Positions 35,423-44,829 of a DNA stretch of 64,000 bases are shown piece after piece (within the stretch, counting starts at the first letter, position 1; each line of letters begins with the position of its first letter). Origin of the DNA: Theobroma cacao. Taxonomy: Eukaryota > Streptophyta > Magnoliopsida > Malvales > Malvaceae. A program made the translations under genes and the position numbers. The stretch is taken from NCBI RefSeq assembly GCF_000208745.1, contig NC_030851.1:14352018-14416017 (forward strand), read 5' to 3'. Under the pieces are notes generated by a model. It did not search any database and had not been told where the DNA came from. It saw only the letters and a program-made list of their open reading frames with translations.

Positions 35423-37194
35423 NCATAGCTGAGTCAGCATCGGCTTATGCGCACTCCCCCTTGAACATAGCAGGGTCAGTATCGGCTTATGCGCACTCCC
35501 CTTGGCACATAACCAGGTCAGCATCGGTTTATGCACACTTCAACTCACACATAGCTAGGTCAATATCATTATACAACATTATTATATCAACACAGTATAG
35601 GAGCACATAAGTCCATCCTATTACACATTTCACATTTTCACAACATCAAAATATTTTATCGAAGGCTGGTTCCCAAGGCACATGTTTTTAAAGACAAGTT
35701 GGAATAAATAATTCAATGTTTCATACCAATACAATTATGTCCCCCAAAATGATTTTGAAATATAAGTTTACTCACCGGTATTTGTTGAATCTTTACTCGA
35801 CTTCAACCTCCACTAATGATCCAAATGGAACTGTGGGGCCTCGTTGGGACCTATCATCACAACAACATCACAAACAACCTCGATTTGCATAATTATATTT
35901 CTAAAAGCTATCCACTAAATCATGTTCTGCTAGTTGTTTTTAACTAGCTTCCATCTACCATCAAGTGACTATATATTTGCACTATTCTAGTCACATTACA
36001 ATGAATAACCCACCTCAACTACAAAACACTCACCGATCTAGCCACTAGCCATTCTCAATAACTTAAAAAAAATCAACTCAATTTTACTACTCACCTTGGT
36101 AGTTTTGTAATTGAATTTCTTTCCCAAAAGCTTTCAAAACTATCATGAAAATCTCACTTTCTCTTTCTAAAATGTCCAACTAGTGAGAGAGTGTAAAAAG
36201 AAAAGGTTTTTGAGGGTTTTTATGGTGAGAAAGTAGCAGAATACAAAGAACTTTAGGAAAGCGTACATAAAAACATGAAAAATCGGGGTTAACTCAAGGA
36301 AATATATGGAAATTCAAGGCAAGCTTCCATGAGAGGGGGTGAGAGAACGTGGGAGAGGAAGGAGAAGAAGAAAAAGTGCTGGAAATTTGAAGAACATCCT
36401 AGAAACTTAGATTTTTATGGCTTAAGTCTATCCATTTCTTGCAAAATTACCAAAATGCCCTTAACTATGTCATTTTGTTTTTCCATTGCCTTTATACAAT
36501 CTTTTTACTTCTTTGACACTGAGACAAGATCCATAAGGGTCTAGAAATGCTCAGGTTCATGAAAACTTAAAAAATTTAACTCGAGATACGAAATGACCGT
36601 TTTACCCTTTTTGTTTCCTTCCATTTTAATTTAGTCCTCCCAACAATCATTTAACTCCAATTTCCTTCTATTACCTTCTTCTAGACATGTACAAACAAAG
36701 TATGAAGTTTGTACTCTAACGCAGTGTCCCCATAATATTTAAAATATTTATTTTCCTGCACTATCTTTCCTTAATAAAAACACGAGGCCCCATTAACGCC
36801 ATTTTTCTTCAAAATTCTCTCATTCTTCTTCTCGCCCACTTAGATTGACCATAGATTCCTTGTTCATGAAAAATTTTGACACTGAATAAAATATTATTTT
36901 ATTCTAAAAATTTTCTCTTGCCTCCTCTTGTCTCCTTGGCACCCAAAATACCTTATTATGCCTCAATTGACTTCCGAATCACTTTTTATCTCATAAATTC
37001 TTCTTCGATAAAAATATTATTATTTTCTCTCATACGAAATATTTTATTCTAAACTATTCCTTAGGACTACTTGGACCTTAATAACATTGGAAAACTACTT
37101 TTAGGGGCTCACTAAGAGAAATGATGAAATTACCCCTAGTTCGTGTTATCGCATTTACCACTAGTTACGGGTCAATAGGGGTCAAGGTCTCACA
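34466..37194 (-). mobile_element. G1 LTR, minus strand, left arm of the composite
   Basis: 2729 bp from 'tatcacgacctaaatcccga' to 'ggggtcaaggtctcaca'. It is an inverted copy of 40550-43381; for example the segments 36329-36544 (plus) and 41243-41458 (minus) translate to 71-residue strings that differ at two residues. The acceptor-like site reads in reverse at 34839 and the donor-like site at 36094. A single N lies at 35423 beside an AT microsatellite. Confidence 0.93.
35388..35422. repeat. AT microsatellite ending at an ambiguous base
   Basis: A pure TA run of about 35 bases, ended by N at 35423. Its length is likely uncertain in the assembly. Confidence 0.9.
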
Positions 37195-37640
37195 TTATTG
37201 TTTGATCTTGGTGCTACTCATTCTTTTATCTCTTCATGTTTTGCATCTCATTTGAGTAAAGATCGTGCTAGGAAAGAGGAACAATTAATAGTGTTTAGGA
37301 GGTATTTGTTGTTGAATGGGAATATGAGTCCTGTGTAGTTCGAGTCAAGAAGAAGGACACTTTGGTGAATCTAGTGGTGTTAAACACCTTAGACTTTGAC
37401 ATGATTTTGGGAATGGATTGGTTGGCACCCTGCCATGCTAGTGTGGATTGTTATTATAAATTGGTGAAATTTGATTTTCTCGGTGAGCCCTCATTTAGTA
37501 TTCAGGGGGATAGGAGTAATGCTCCAACTAATTGATATTGGCCATGTTTACTAGAAAGTTATTAAGACAGGGTTGTTTAGGTTACTTGTCTGTGGTAAGG
37601 GATACTCAGGCGAAGGTTGAAGATATAAGCCAAGTGTCGT
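37195..37640 (+). pseudogene. pol: Gypsy protease of the G1 composite, truncated at its start
   Basis: The sequence starts inside the aspartic protease: the first codons read 'LFDLGATHSFIS', the usual 'LFDSGATHSF' active-site block with Ser replaced by Leu. About 60 codons later the reading frame moves, and the 'TLDFDMILGMDWL' block that follows the active site in Tekay/Del elements is seen near 37385-37425. Nothing of gag, zinc knuckle or the protease N-terminus is present: the natural LTR terminus at 37194 abuts the coding sequence directly. Confidence 0.88.
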
Positions 37641-38630
37641 TGGTGAATGAGTTCAAGGATGTATTTCCTAAGGAACTACCAAGTTTGCCTCCAGAGTGAG
37701 AGATTAAATTTTGCATAGATTTGATTCTTGACACTAGACCTATATCTATACCCCCATATAGAATGGCACCTGCGGAGCTTAAAGAGCTTAATGGTTAGTT
37801 AGAAGATTTATTGGATAAAGGTTTCATCCGACCTCGTGTTTCACCATGGGGAACACTGATGCTATTTGTAAAGAAGAAAGATGGGTCACTTAGATTATGT
37901 ATTGACTACCGACAACTTAATAAGGTAACGGTAAAGAATAAGTACCCCCTCTTAAGAATAGATGTTCTATTTGATTAGTTACAAGGGGCACAATGTTTCT
38001 CCAAGATAGATCTAAGATCGGGATACCACCAATTGAGGATCCAAAATGAGGACATATCCAAGACTACTTTTCAAACAAGATATGGGCACTATGAGTTCTT
38101 GGTGATGTCATTTGGGCTTACTAATGCCCCTGCGGCCTTTATGGATTTGATGAACCGAATGTTCAAGCCCTATTTGGACAAGTTCATGGTGGTATTTATT
38201 GATGACATCTTGATCTACTCGAAGAGCCGAGAGGAGCACGAGTAGCATCTTAGGATAGTGCTCCAAACTTTGAGAGAACATCGATTGTATGTCAAGTTCT
38301 CTAAGTGTGAGTTCTGGTTTGAAAGCGTTGCATTCTTGGGACATGTGGTATCCAAAGATGGGGTACAAGTCGATCCAAAGAAAGTCGAGGCAGTGGAAAG
38401 TGGCCAAGGCCAACATCAGTTACGAAGATTAAAAGCTTTTTAGGTTTGGCTGGCTATTATCGTCGTTTTGTAAAGGACTTCTCCAAAATAGTCACCCCTC
38501 TGAATAAGCTGACACGCAAAGATACAAAATTTGAGTGGTCAGATGCTTGTGAGAATAGCTTTGAGAAGCTTAAGGCATGTCTCACCACAACTCCAGTATT
38601 AAGCCTACCATAAGGCATAGAGGGTTATAC
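37641..38630 (+). pseudogene. pol: Gypsy reverse transcriptase of the G1 composite
   Basis: RT copies element RNA. Blocks in order are '[18 protein letters not shown]', 'IPPYRMAPAELKELNG', '[20 protein letters not shown]', '[19 protein letters not shown]', '[15 protein letters not shown]', '[20 protein letters not shown]' and the active site '[11 protein letters not shown]' (38188-38220). 'VAFLGHVVSKDGVQVDPKKV' follows. Stops at 37796, 37976 and 38243 stand where Gln is normal (CAG to TAG). A frameshift near 38395-38410 separates 'VEAVE' from 'FLGLAGYYRRFVKDFS' of the connection domain. Confidence 0.95.
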
Positions 38631-39010
38631 GGTATTTTGTGTGCATCGTAGGTTGGTTTAGGGTGTGTATTAATGCAGCATGGGAAGGTGATTGCGTATG
38701 CATTAAGGCAACTTAAAAGGCATGAGCAGAATTACCCTGCACACGATTTAGAGATGGCAGCAATCATGTTTACCTTAAAGATTTGGAGGCATTATTTGTA
38801 TGGTGAGACTTGTGAGATATATACAGACCACAAAAGCCTGAAGTATATATTTCAGCAGAGGGATCTTAATTTACGGCAACGTAGGTGGATGGAGTTGCTA
38901 AAGGATTATGATTATACTATTCTCTACCATCCCGGCAAGGCAAATGTAGTGGAAGATGCCTTGAGTCAAAAATCTATGGGGAGTTTGGCACATATCTCTA
39001 CAGATGGGAG
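38631..39010 (+). pseudogene. pol: Gypsy RNase H of the G1 composite
   Basis: Residues '[20 protein letters not shown]' and '[19 protein letters not shown]' carry the catalytic Glu, '[14 protein letters not shown]' the second Asp, and '[19 protein letters not shown]' with '[14 protein letters not shown]' end the domain. The first catalytic Asp region (about 38640) is broken by a frameshift and stops. The open frame from 38673 goes through into the integrase. Confidence 0.92.
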
Positions 39011-40020
39011 ATCCTTGATTAGGGAAATGCATAGCTTGGGAGACATGGTTTTGCATTTGGAAGTTTTGAAGGCAAATGCATTGCTAGCACATTTTAGAGT
39101 GAGGCCTATCTTAATGGACCAGATTAAAGAAGCACAAAGTAAAGATGAGTTCGTAACTAAGGCCTTAGAGGATACTCAAGGAAACAAAGGAAAGATGTTT
39201 ACTAAAGGCACAAATGGAGTATTGAGGTATAGAACCAGACTTTATGTGGCCAATAGTGATGGATTGAGGAGGGAAATATTGGAGGAGGCTCACATGGCAG
39301 TCTATGTGGCACATCCAGGGGCTACAAAGATGTATCAAGATTTGAAAGAGGTATATTGGTGGGAAGGACTTAAGCAATATGTAGCTGAGTTTGTCTTTAA
39401 GTGCTTGGTTTGTTAGCAGGTTAAGGCTGAGCATCAAAGGCCTGCAGGACTATTACAGCTATTACCAATGCCTGAGTGGAAGCAGAAGCATATTGCCATG
39501 GACTTTGTAACGGGTTTGCCTCCAACTTGTGGGGGCTATGACTCGATTTGAATCATAGTAGACCGGTTAACGAAGTCAGCTCATTTTTTTCTAGTTAAGA
39601 CTACTTACGATGTTGCCTAGTATGCTCGAGTTTATGTGGATGAGATAGTACGGCTGCATGGTATCTCTATTTCTATAGTATCTGACAGAGGAGCTTAGTT
39701 CACCAGTATGTTCTGGGGAAAGTTGCAGGAAACGTTGGGCACTAAGTTGGATTTTAGCACGGCTTTCCACCCACAAACCGATGGCCAGTTTCAACGAACA
39801 ATACAAACATCGAAAGATATGTTGAGGGCCTATGTACTAGACCTTGGGGTCAAGTGGGATCGATATCTACCCTTAGTGGAGTTTGCCTGCAATAATAGTT
39901 TCCAAGCTAGCATCCAAATGGCACCATTTGAAGCATTATATGGACGGAGGTGCAGGTCACCCATTGGACGGCTAGAAAATACGCATGATCCGTCAGAGGA
40001 TGTTAACAGCACAAAGTAGA
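39011..40020 (+). pseudogene. pol: Gypsy integrase of the G1 composite
   Basis: The HHCC zinc region is '[20 protein letters not shown]' up to 'FVFKCLVC' (39290-39413), and the next residue, normally Gln, is a TAG. The DDE core has '[10 protein letters not shown]' (39490-39520) and 'SIVSDRGA' (39675-39695). The motif that should hold the catalytic Glu, 'DGQSERT', reads 'DGQFQRT' near 39780, so that Glu is replaced. '[20 protein letters not shown]' and '[12 protein letters not shown]' follow. In-frame stops at 39549 (Trp expected), 39618 and 39696 (Gln expected) interrupt it. Confidence 0.93.
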
Positions 40021-40500
40021 GAAAAGTCCTATGCTGATAACAAACGGAGGGACTTGGAGTTTCAAGTGGGAGATAATGTATTTTTTAAGGTCTCACCAAC
40101 AAAAAGGGTAATGAGATTTGGCAAGAAAGGAAAATTAAGTCCTCAGTATATAGGACCCTTCGAGATCTTAGAAAGGGCTGGAGCAGTAGCATATCGTTTG
40201 GCATTACTGCCAAACCTCTCGAATATTCACCTCGTATTTCATGTGTCAATGCTTAGGAACTATAATTTGAATCCATCGCATGCAATACGGTATGAAAATA
40301 TCCAACTGAAAGATGATTTGACCTATGAGGAGCAACCGATAGCTATCCTAGATCGTCAAGTCAAAAAGGTCCGCTCAAAGGATGTGGCCTTAGTGAAGGT
40401 GTTATGGTGAAACCACACCAGCGAGGAAGTAACGTGGGAAACCAATGAGGAGATGCAGACAAAGTATCCGCACCTCTTTAATACTTAGAGGTACACTATC
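39985..40500 (+). pseudogene. pol: Integrase C-terminus and chromodomain of the G1 composite
   Basis: After a frame change the sequence reads 'VFFKVSPTKRVMRFGKKGKL' and 'YIGPFEILERAGAVAYRLAL', the GPF/Y module of gypsy integrases, then 'NIHLVFHVSMLRNY'. The end has 'LVKVLW', a TGA where Arg is usual, then 'NHTSEEVTWETNEEM' and 'YPHLF': the chromodomain-like tail of Tekay/Del chromoviruses. Such tails direct integration to heterochromatin. The lineage call rests on this tail and on the long LTRs. Confidence 0.9.
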
Positions 40501-40533
40501 TTATACTAGATCTAAATTCGAGGACCCAATTTC

Positions 40534-40549
40534 GTTTAATGGGAGAGAA
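40534..40549 (+). other. Polypurine tract of the G1 composite
   Basis: 'taatgggagagaa' directly before the plus LTR start 'tgtgagacc' at 40550. Confidence 0.8.
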
Positions 40550-43381
40550 TGTGAGACCTTGACCTCTATTGACCCGTAACTATCAATAGACGCTATAACA
40601 CAAACTAGGGATAATTTTGTCATTTCTCTTGGTCAGCCCCTAAAGTAGTTTTCTAATATTATTAAGGTCCAAGTAGGCCTAAAGAATAGTTTGGGATAAA
40701 ATATTTCGCATGCAAGAAAATAATAATAAAATAATAATATTTTTATCGGAGACAAATTTGCAGGATAAAAAGTGATTCAGAAGTCAATTGAGGCATAATA
40801 AGGTATTTTGGGTGCCAAGGAGACAAGAGGAGGCAAGAGGAAATTTTTGGAATAAAATAATATTTTATTAATAAAATAATATTAAAATATTAATATTTTA
40901 TTCATTGTCAAAATTTTTCATGAAGAAGGAGTATATGGTCAATCTAACTGGGGGAGAAGAAGAATGAGAGAATTTTGGAAAAAAATGACGTTGATGGGGC
41001 CGTGTGTCTTTATTAAGTAAAGATAGTGCAGGCAAATAAATTTTTTAAATATTATGGGGACACCGTGTTGGAGTAGAAAGTTCATACTTTGTTTGTACAT
41101 GTCTAGAAGAAGGAAATAGAAGGAAATTGGAGTTAAATGAGTGTTGGGAGGACTAAATTAAATTGGAAGGAAACAAAAAGGGTAAAACGGTCATTTTGCA
41201 TCTCAAGTTAAAATTTTTAAGTTTTCATGAACCCGAGCATTTCTAGACCCTTATGGACCTTGTCTTAGTGTCAAAGAAGTAAAAAGATTGTATAAAGGCA
41301 ATGGAAAAACAAAATGACATAGTTAAGGGCATTTTGGTAATTTTGCTAGAAATGGATAAACTTAAGCCATAAAAATCTAAGTTTCTAGGATGTTCTTCAA
41401 ATTTCCAGCACTTTTTCTTCTTCTCCTTCCTCTCCCACGTTCTCTCACCCCCTCTCATGGAAGCTTGCCTTGAATTTCCATATATTTCCTTGAGTTAACC
41501 CCGATTTTTCATGTTTTTATGTACGCTTTCCTAAAGTTCTTTGTATTCTGCTACTTTCTCACCATAAAAACCCTCAAAAACCTTTTCTTTTTACACTCTC
41601 TCACTAGTTGGACATTTTAGAAAGAGAAAGTGAGATTTTCATGATAGTTTTGAAAGCTTTTGGGAAAGAAATTCAATTACAAAACTACCAAGGTGAGTAG
41701 TAAAATTGAGTTGATTTTTTTTAAGTTATTGAGAATGGCTAGTGGCTAGATCGGTGAGTGTTTTGTAGTTGAGGTGGGTTATTCATTGTAATGTGACTAG
41801 AATAGTGCAAATATATAGTCACTTGATGGTAGATGGAAGCTAGTTAAAAACAACTAGCAGAACATGATTTAGTGGATAGCTTTTAGAAATATAATTATGC
41901 AAATCGAGGTTGTTTGTGATGTTGTTGTGATGATAGGTCCCAACGAGGCCCCACAGTTCCATTTGGATCATTAGTGGAGGTTGAAGTCGAGTAAAGATTC
42001 AACAAATACCGGTGAGTAAACTTATATTTCAAAATCATTTTGGGGGACATAATTGTATTGGTATGAAACATTGAATTATTTATTCCAACTTGTCTTTAAA
42101 AACATGTGCCTTGGGAACCAGCCTTCGATAAAATATTTTGATGTTGTGAAAATGTGAAATGTGTAATAGGATGGACTTATGTGCTCCTATACTGTGTTGA
42201 TATAATAATGTTGTATAATGATATTGACCTAGCTATGTGTGAGTTGAAGTGTGCATAAACCGATGCTGACCTGGTTATGTGCCAAGGGGAGTGCGCATAA
42301 GCCGATACTGACCCTGCTATGTTCAAGGGGGAGTGCGCATAAGCCGATGCTGACTCAGCTATGTGTGAGTAGGAGTACGCATAAGCCGATGCTGACCCAG
42401 CCATGTGCTAGTGGGAGTGCATATGAGCTGATGATGATGGGAGGGTGTGTATGGTGATGGATATATATATATATATATACACATATATAGATATGTGTGT
42501 TATAAAAAGTTCATGAGTATGGTATATGATGTTGCACATGTGAATCTTGCATGTTGAACTTTGGGAATTATTATGCGTTTCATGTTGATTTTTTTGTCAT
42601 TTTAGCAGGATGGCTTTTTCTTGAAAGAAGGGAAACTTTTTCATGGTGCTCTGTTTCTCGCTACAGCGAGAAACTCTCGGATTTGGAAGGGTAATGCTGG
42701 TTGAAATCTTGCTGCAGCGAGAATACCTTTCCGCTGCAACGAGGACCCGTCGTTTACTTGACTTGAATTGCATGAATGCTATTAAAGTTTTGACTCTTCA
42801 AATCCTTTGTTGAGCATGGACCCTTTTTATCAAGTGATTTACTCATTTGGGGTTTACATGAGGGGTTTTGATAAGAGCTAAACTAAATTGCATTGTTTTA
42901 AAGATAAATGCATCATGATTTTCTTTAAACCTTCCTTATTGTTTGCTTGTTCCCTTCCTTGTTCACTCACTGGGTTTATACTCACCGCTTTCAACTTCAT
43001 GTTTTCAGATCAAGAGGTAGTTGGGAACTAGGCCGAGGTGTCTTCGTATATTCGACCCTTTGTCGGTGTCTCAACCTTCAGTAGCTGTACATTCGTCTGA
43101 GTCTCTCTGCTGGAAATCGAGTCTTCTTTTTGACATGTATAAACAAACCTGATGTAAATTGTTAAGATACATGTTTAAGATAATGTATGTATATATTTGG
43201 ATTGGTATGCCCTTAAAAGTTGGAAATGGTTAGCATTATTTTGGTTTGAAATCATGAAATGTGACTTTAGTAACTTTGATGGAATAATGATTGGGATAAT
43301 ATAGATAGGCTTGCTTAGGCTTGGTGGGCTATGTCCATTGGGCCCTTGCGTCGGTCATGGCCTGGGATTTGGGTCGTGATA
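40550..43381 (+). mobile_element. G1 LTR, plus strand, inside the composite
   Basis: 2832 bp from 'tgtgagaccttgacctctat' to 'gggtcgtgata'. It has a normal polypurine tract on its left and a normal primer site on its right, so it stands at a 3'-LTR/5'-LTR junction such as in a one-LTR circle or a tandem array. Donor-like GT at 41693, acceptor-like AG ending 43008, minisatellite 42230-42440, palindromes 42655-42755. Confidence 0.93.
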
Positions 43382-43640
43382 GTGTTGGTATCAAAGCAAA
43401 AGGTTGTAACCCAATCCCTAGGAACTCTCGTGTGTGAATAGTAGCGAAGCATGACTCTCCGCCCAAGGGCTTGTAGAGAAGGTAGTCCCTTACGAATGCT
43501 TTGATAGGTACCCTTTGTTGCCACCGTTGAAGGAGGAAAAGGCTGCTTGTAGAGATGGTCGTCCCTTACGAGTGGAGCCACCCCTAGTGATAGTGTTGGT
43601 ATCAAAGCCCTAGGTTGTCTAGGTCCTAGGACTTCCTTTG
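43373..43640 (+). repeat. Duplicated leader with two primer-site copies
   Basis: 'tgatagtgttggtatcaaag' occurs at 43378 and again at 43589. Between them 'cttgtagaga.ggt.gtccct' also occurs twice (about 43470 and 43551). The duplication spans the LTR end and the primer site, so the second copy looks like a primer site without an LTR in front. Confidence 0.8.
43386..43397 (+). other. Primer binding site of the G1 composite
   Basis: 'tggtatcaaagc' four bases after the LTR end; Met-tRNA type with one change. A second 'gtgttggtatcaaagc' occurs at 43593-43608, see the duplication in the leader. Confidence 0.85.
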
Positions 43641-43816
43641 TTGGTCCAACGGAGTATCGGGTCTTTATGTGGGAACTTCAGTTGTGAAGTGTGAAATGCG
43701 ACACATTTTACAACCAAGGGACCACATAGATTCCCTATCTTAGAAACCACCTTTTCCTTTATATATGATTATAGAAAATGTGTTTAATAATAGGTGTTGC
43801 TCTTATCTAGGCAAGA

Positions 43817-43950
43817 ATGCCACCTAAGACACGAGCTACCTTAAAACGGATAGGGGAGCAAGATGCCCCTAATGAGATGACAGATATGCCACAAGTATCC
43901 ACCTTTAAGGGTCGAGGTAGACGTGGCAAGGCCACTAGGTCAGTGACAGA
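43817..43950 (+). pseudogene. gag: Gypsy gag start of the G1 composite, cut after about 44 codons
   Basis: The ATG at 43817 starts 'MPPKTRATLKRIGEQDAPNE', the usual basic start of Tekay-type Gag, followed by 'FKGRGRRGKATRSV'. After codon 44 the frame enters minus-strand LTR sequence, so the ORF continues to 44014 with a false tail. The capsid and zinc knuckle are missing. The switch point is purine-rich 'agaacgtgggagaggaag', which could have been shared by both partners (Arg-Gly codons on the gag side). Confidence 0.88.
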
Positions 43951-44824
43951 ACGTGGGAGAGGAAGGAGAAAAAGAAAAAGTGTTGGAAATTTGAAGAACA
44001 TCCTAGAAACTTAGATTTTTATGGCTTAAGTTTATCCATTTCTAGCAAAATTACCAAAATGCCCTTAACTATGTCATTTTGCTTGTCCATTGCCTTTATA
44101 CAATCCTTTTACTTCTTTGACACTGAGACAAGGTCTATAAAGGTTTAGAAATGCTCGGGTTCATGAAAACTTAAAAATTTGAACTCGAGATGTAAAATGG
44201 TCGTTTTACCCTTTTTGTTTTCTTCCATTTTAATTTAGTCCTCCCAACACTCATTTAACTCTAATTTCCTTCTATTACCTTCTTCTACACATGTACAAAC
44301 AAAGTATGAAGTTTGTACTCTGACGCGGTGTCCCCATAATATTTAAAATATTTATTTACCCGCGCTATCTTTACTTAATAAAGACATACGGCCCCATTAA
44401 CAGCATTTTTCTCCAAAATTCTCTCATTCTTCTTCTCCCCCACTTAGATTGACCATATACTCCTTTTTCATGAAAAATTTTGACACTGAATAAAATATTA
44501 ATATTTTAATATTATTTTATTTCAAAAATTTTCTCTTGCCTCTTTTTCGTCTCCTTGGCACCCAAAATACTGTACTATGCCTCAATTGACTTTCAAATCA
44601 CTTTTTATCTCATAAATTCTTCTCTAATAAAAATATTATTATTTTATTATTATTTTCTCGCATGCGAAATATTTTATTCTAAACTATTCCTTAGGCCTAC
44701 TTGGACCTTAATAACATTAGAAAACTACTTTTAGGGGTTCACTAAGAGAAATGATGAAATTACCCCTAGTTCGTGTTATCACGTCTACTGTTAGTTACGG
44801 GTCAATAGGGGTCAAGGTCTCACA
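43948..44824 (-). mobile_element. G1 LTR part, minus strand, right arm of the composite
   Basis: 877 bp matching 36344-37194 of the left arm in the same orientation and ending at the same natural terminus 'ggtcaaggtctcaca'. The inner end is not an LTR terminus. ATAAC follows. Confidence 0.92.
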
Positions 44825-44829
44825 ATAAC

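Larger units (their letters stand above)
34461..44829. mobile_element. Rearranged G1 gypsy element with inverted LTRs, ATAAC target duplication
   Basis: Order on the plus strand: complete minus-strand LTR (34466-37194), plus-strand pol from protease to chromodomain (37195-40549), complete plus-strand LTR (40550-43381), primer site and gag start in plus (43382-43947), then a minus-strand LTR part (43948-44824) ending at the natural LTR terminus 'ggtctcaca'. ATAAC stands at both outer edges (34461-34465 and 44825-44829), so the whole 10.36-kb array behaves as one insertion. The two outer LTR pieces share orientation and the interior is inverted relative to them and circularly permuted (pol-LTR-gag). 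No simple nested insertion gives this, because the left LTR is complete while the right piece repeats part of it. Confidence 0.9.

Noticed and set aside
36329..36544. 71-codon ORF repeated at 41243-41458 as a conserved gene
   Set aside because: The repetition comes from the LTR copies themselves; the string is a charged, low-information sequence and is broken in other LTRs.
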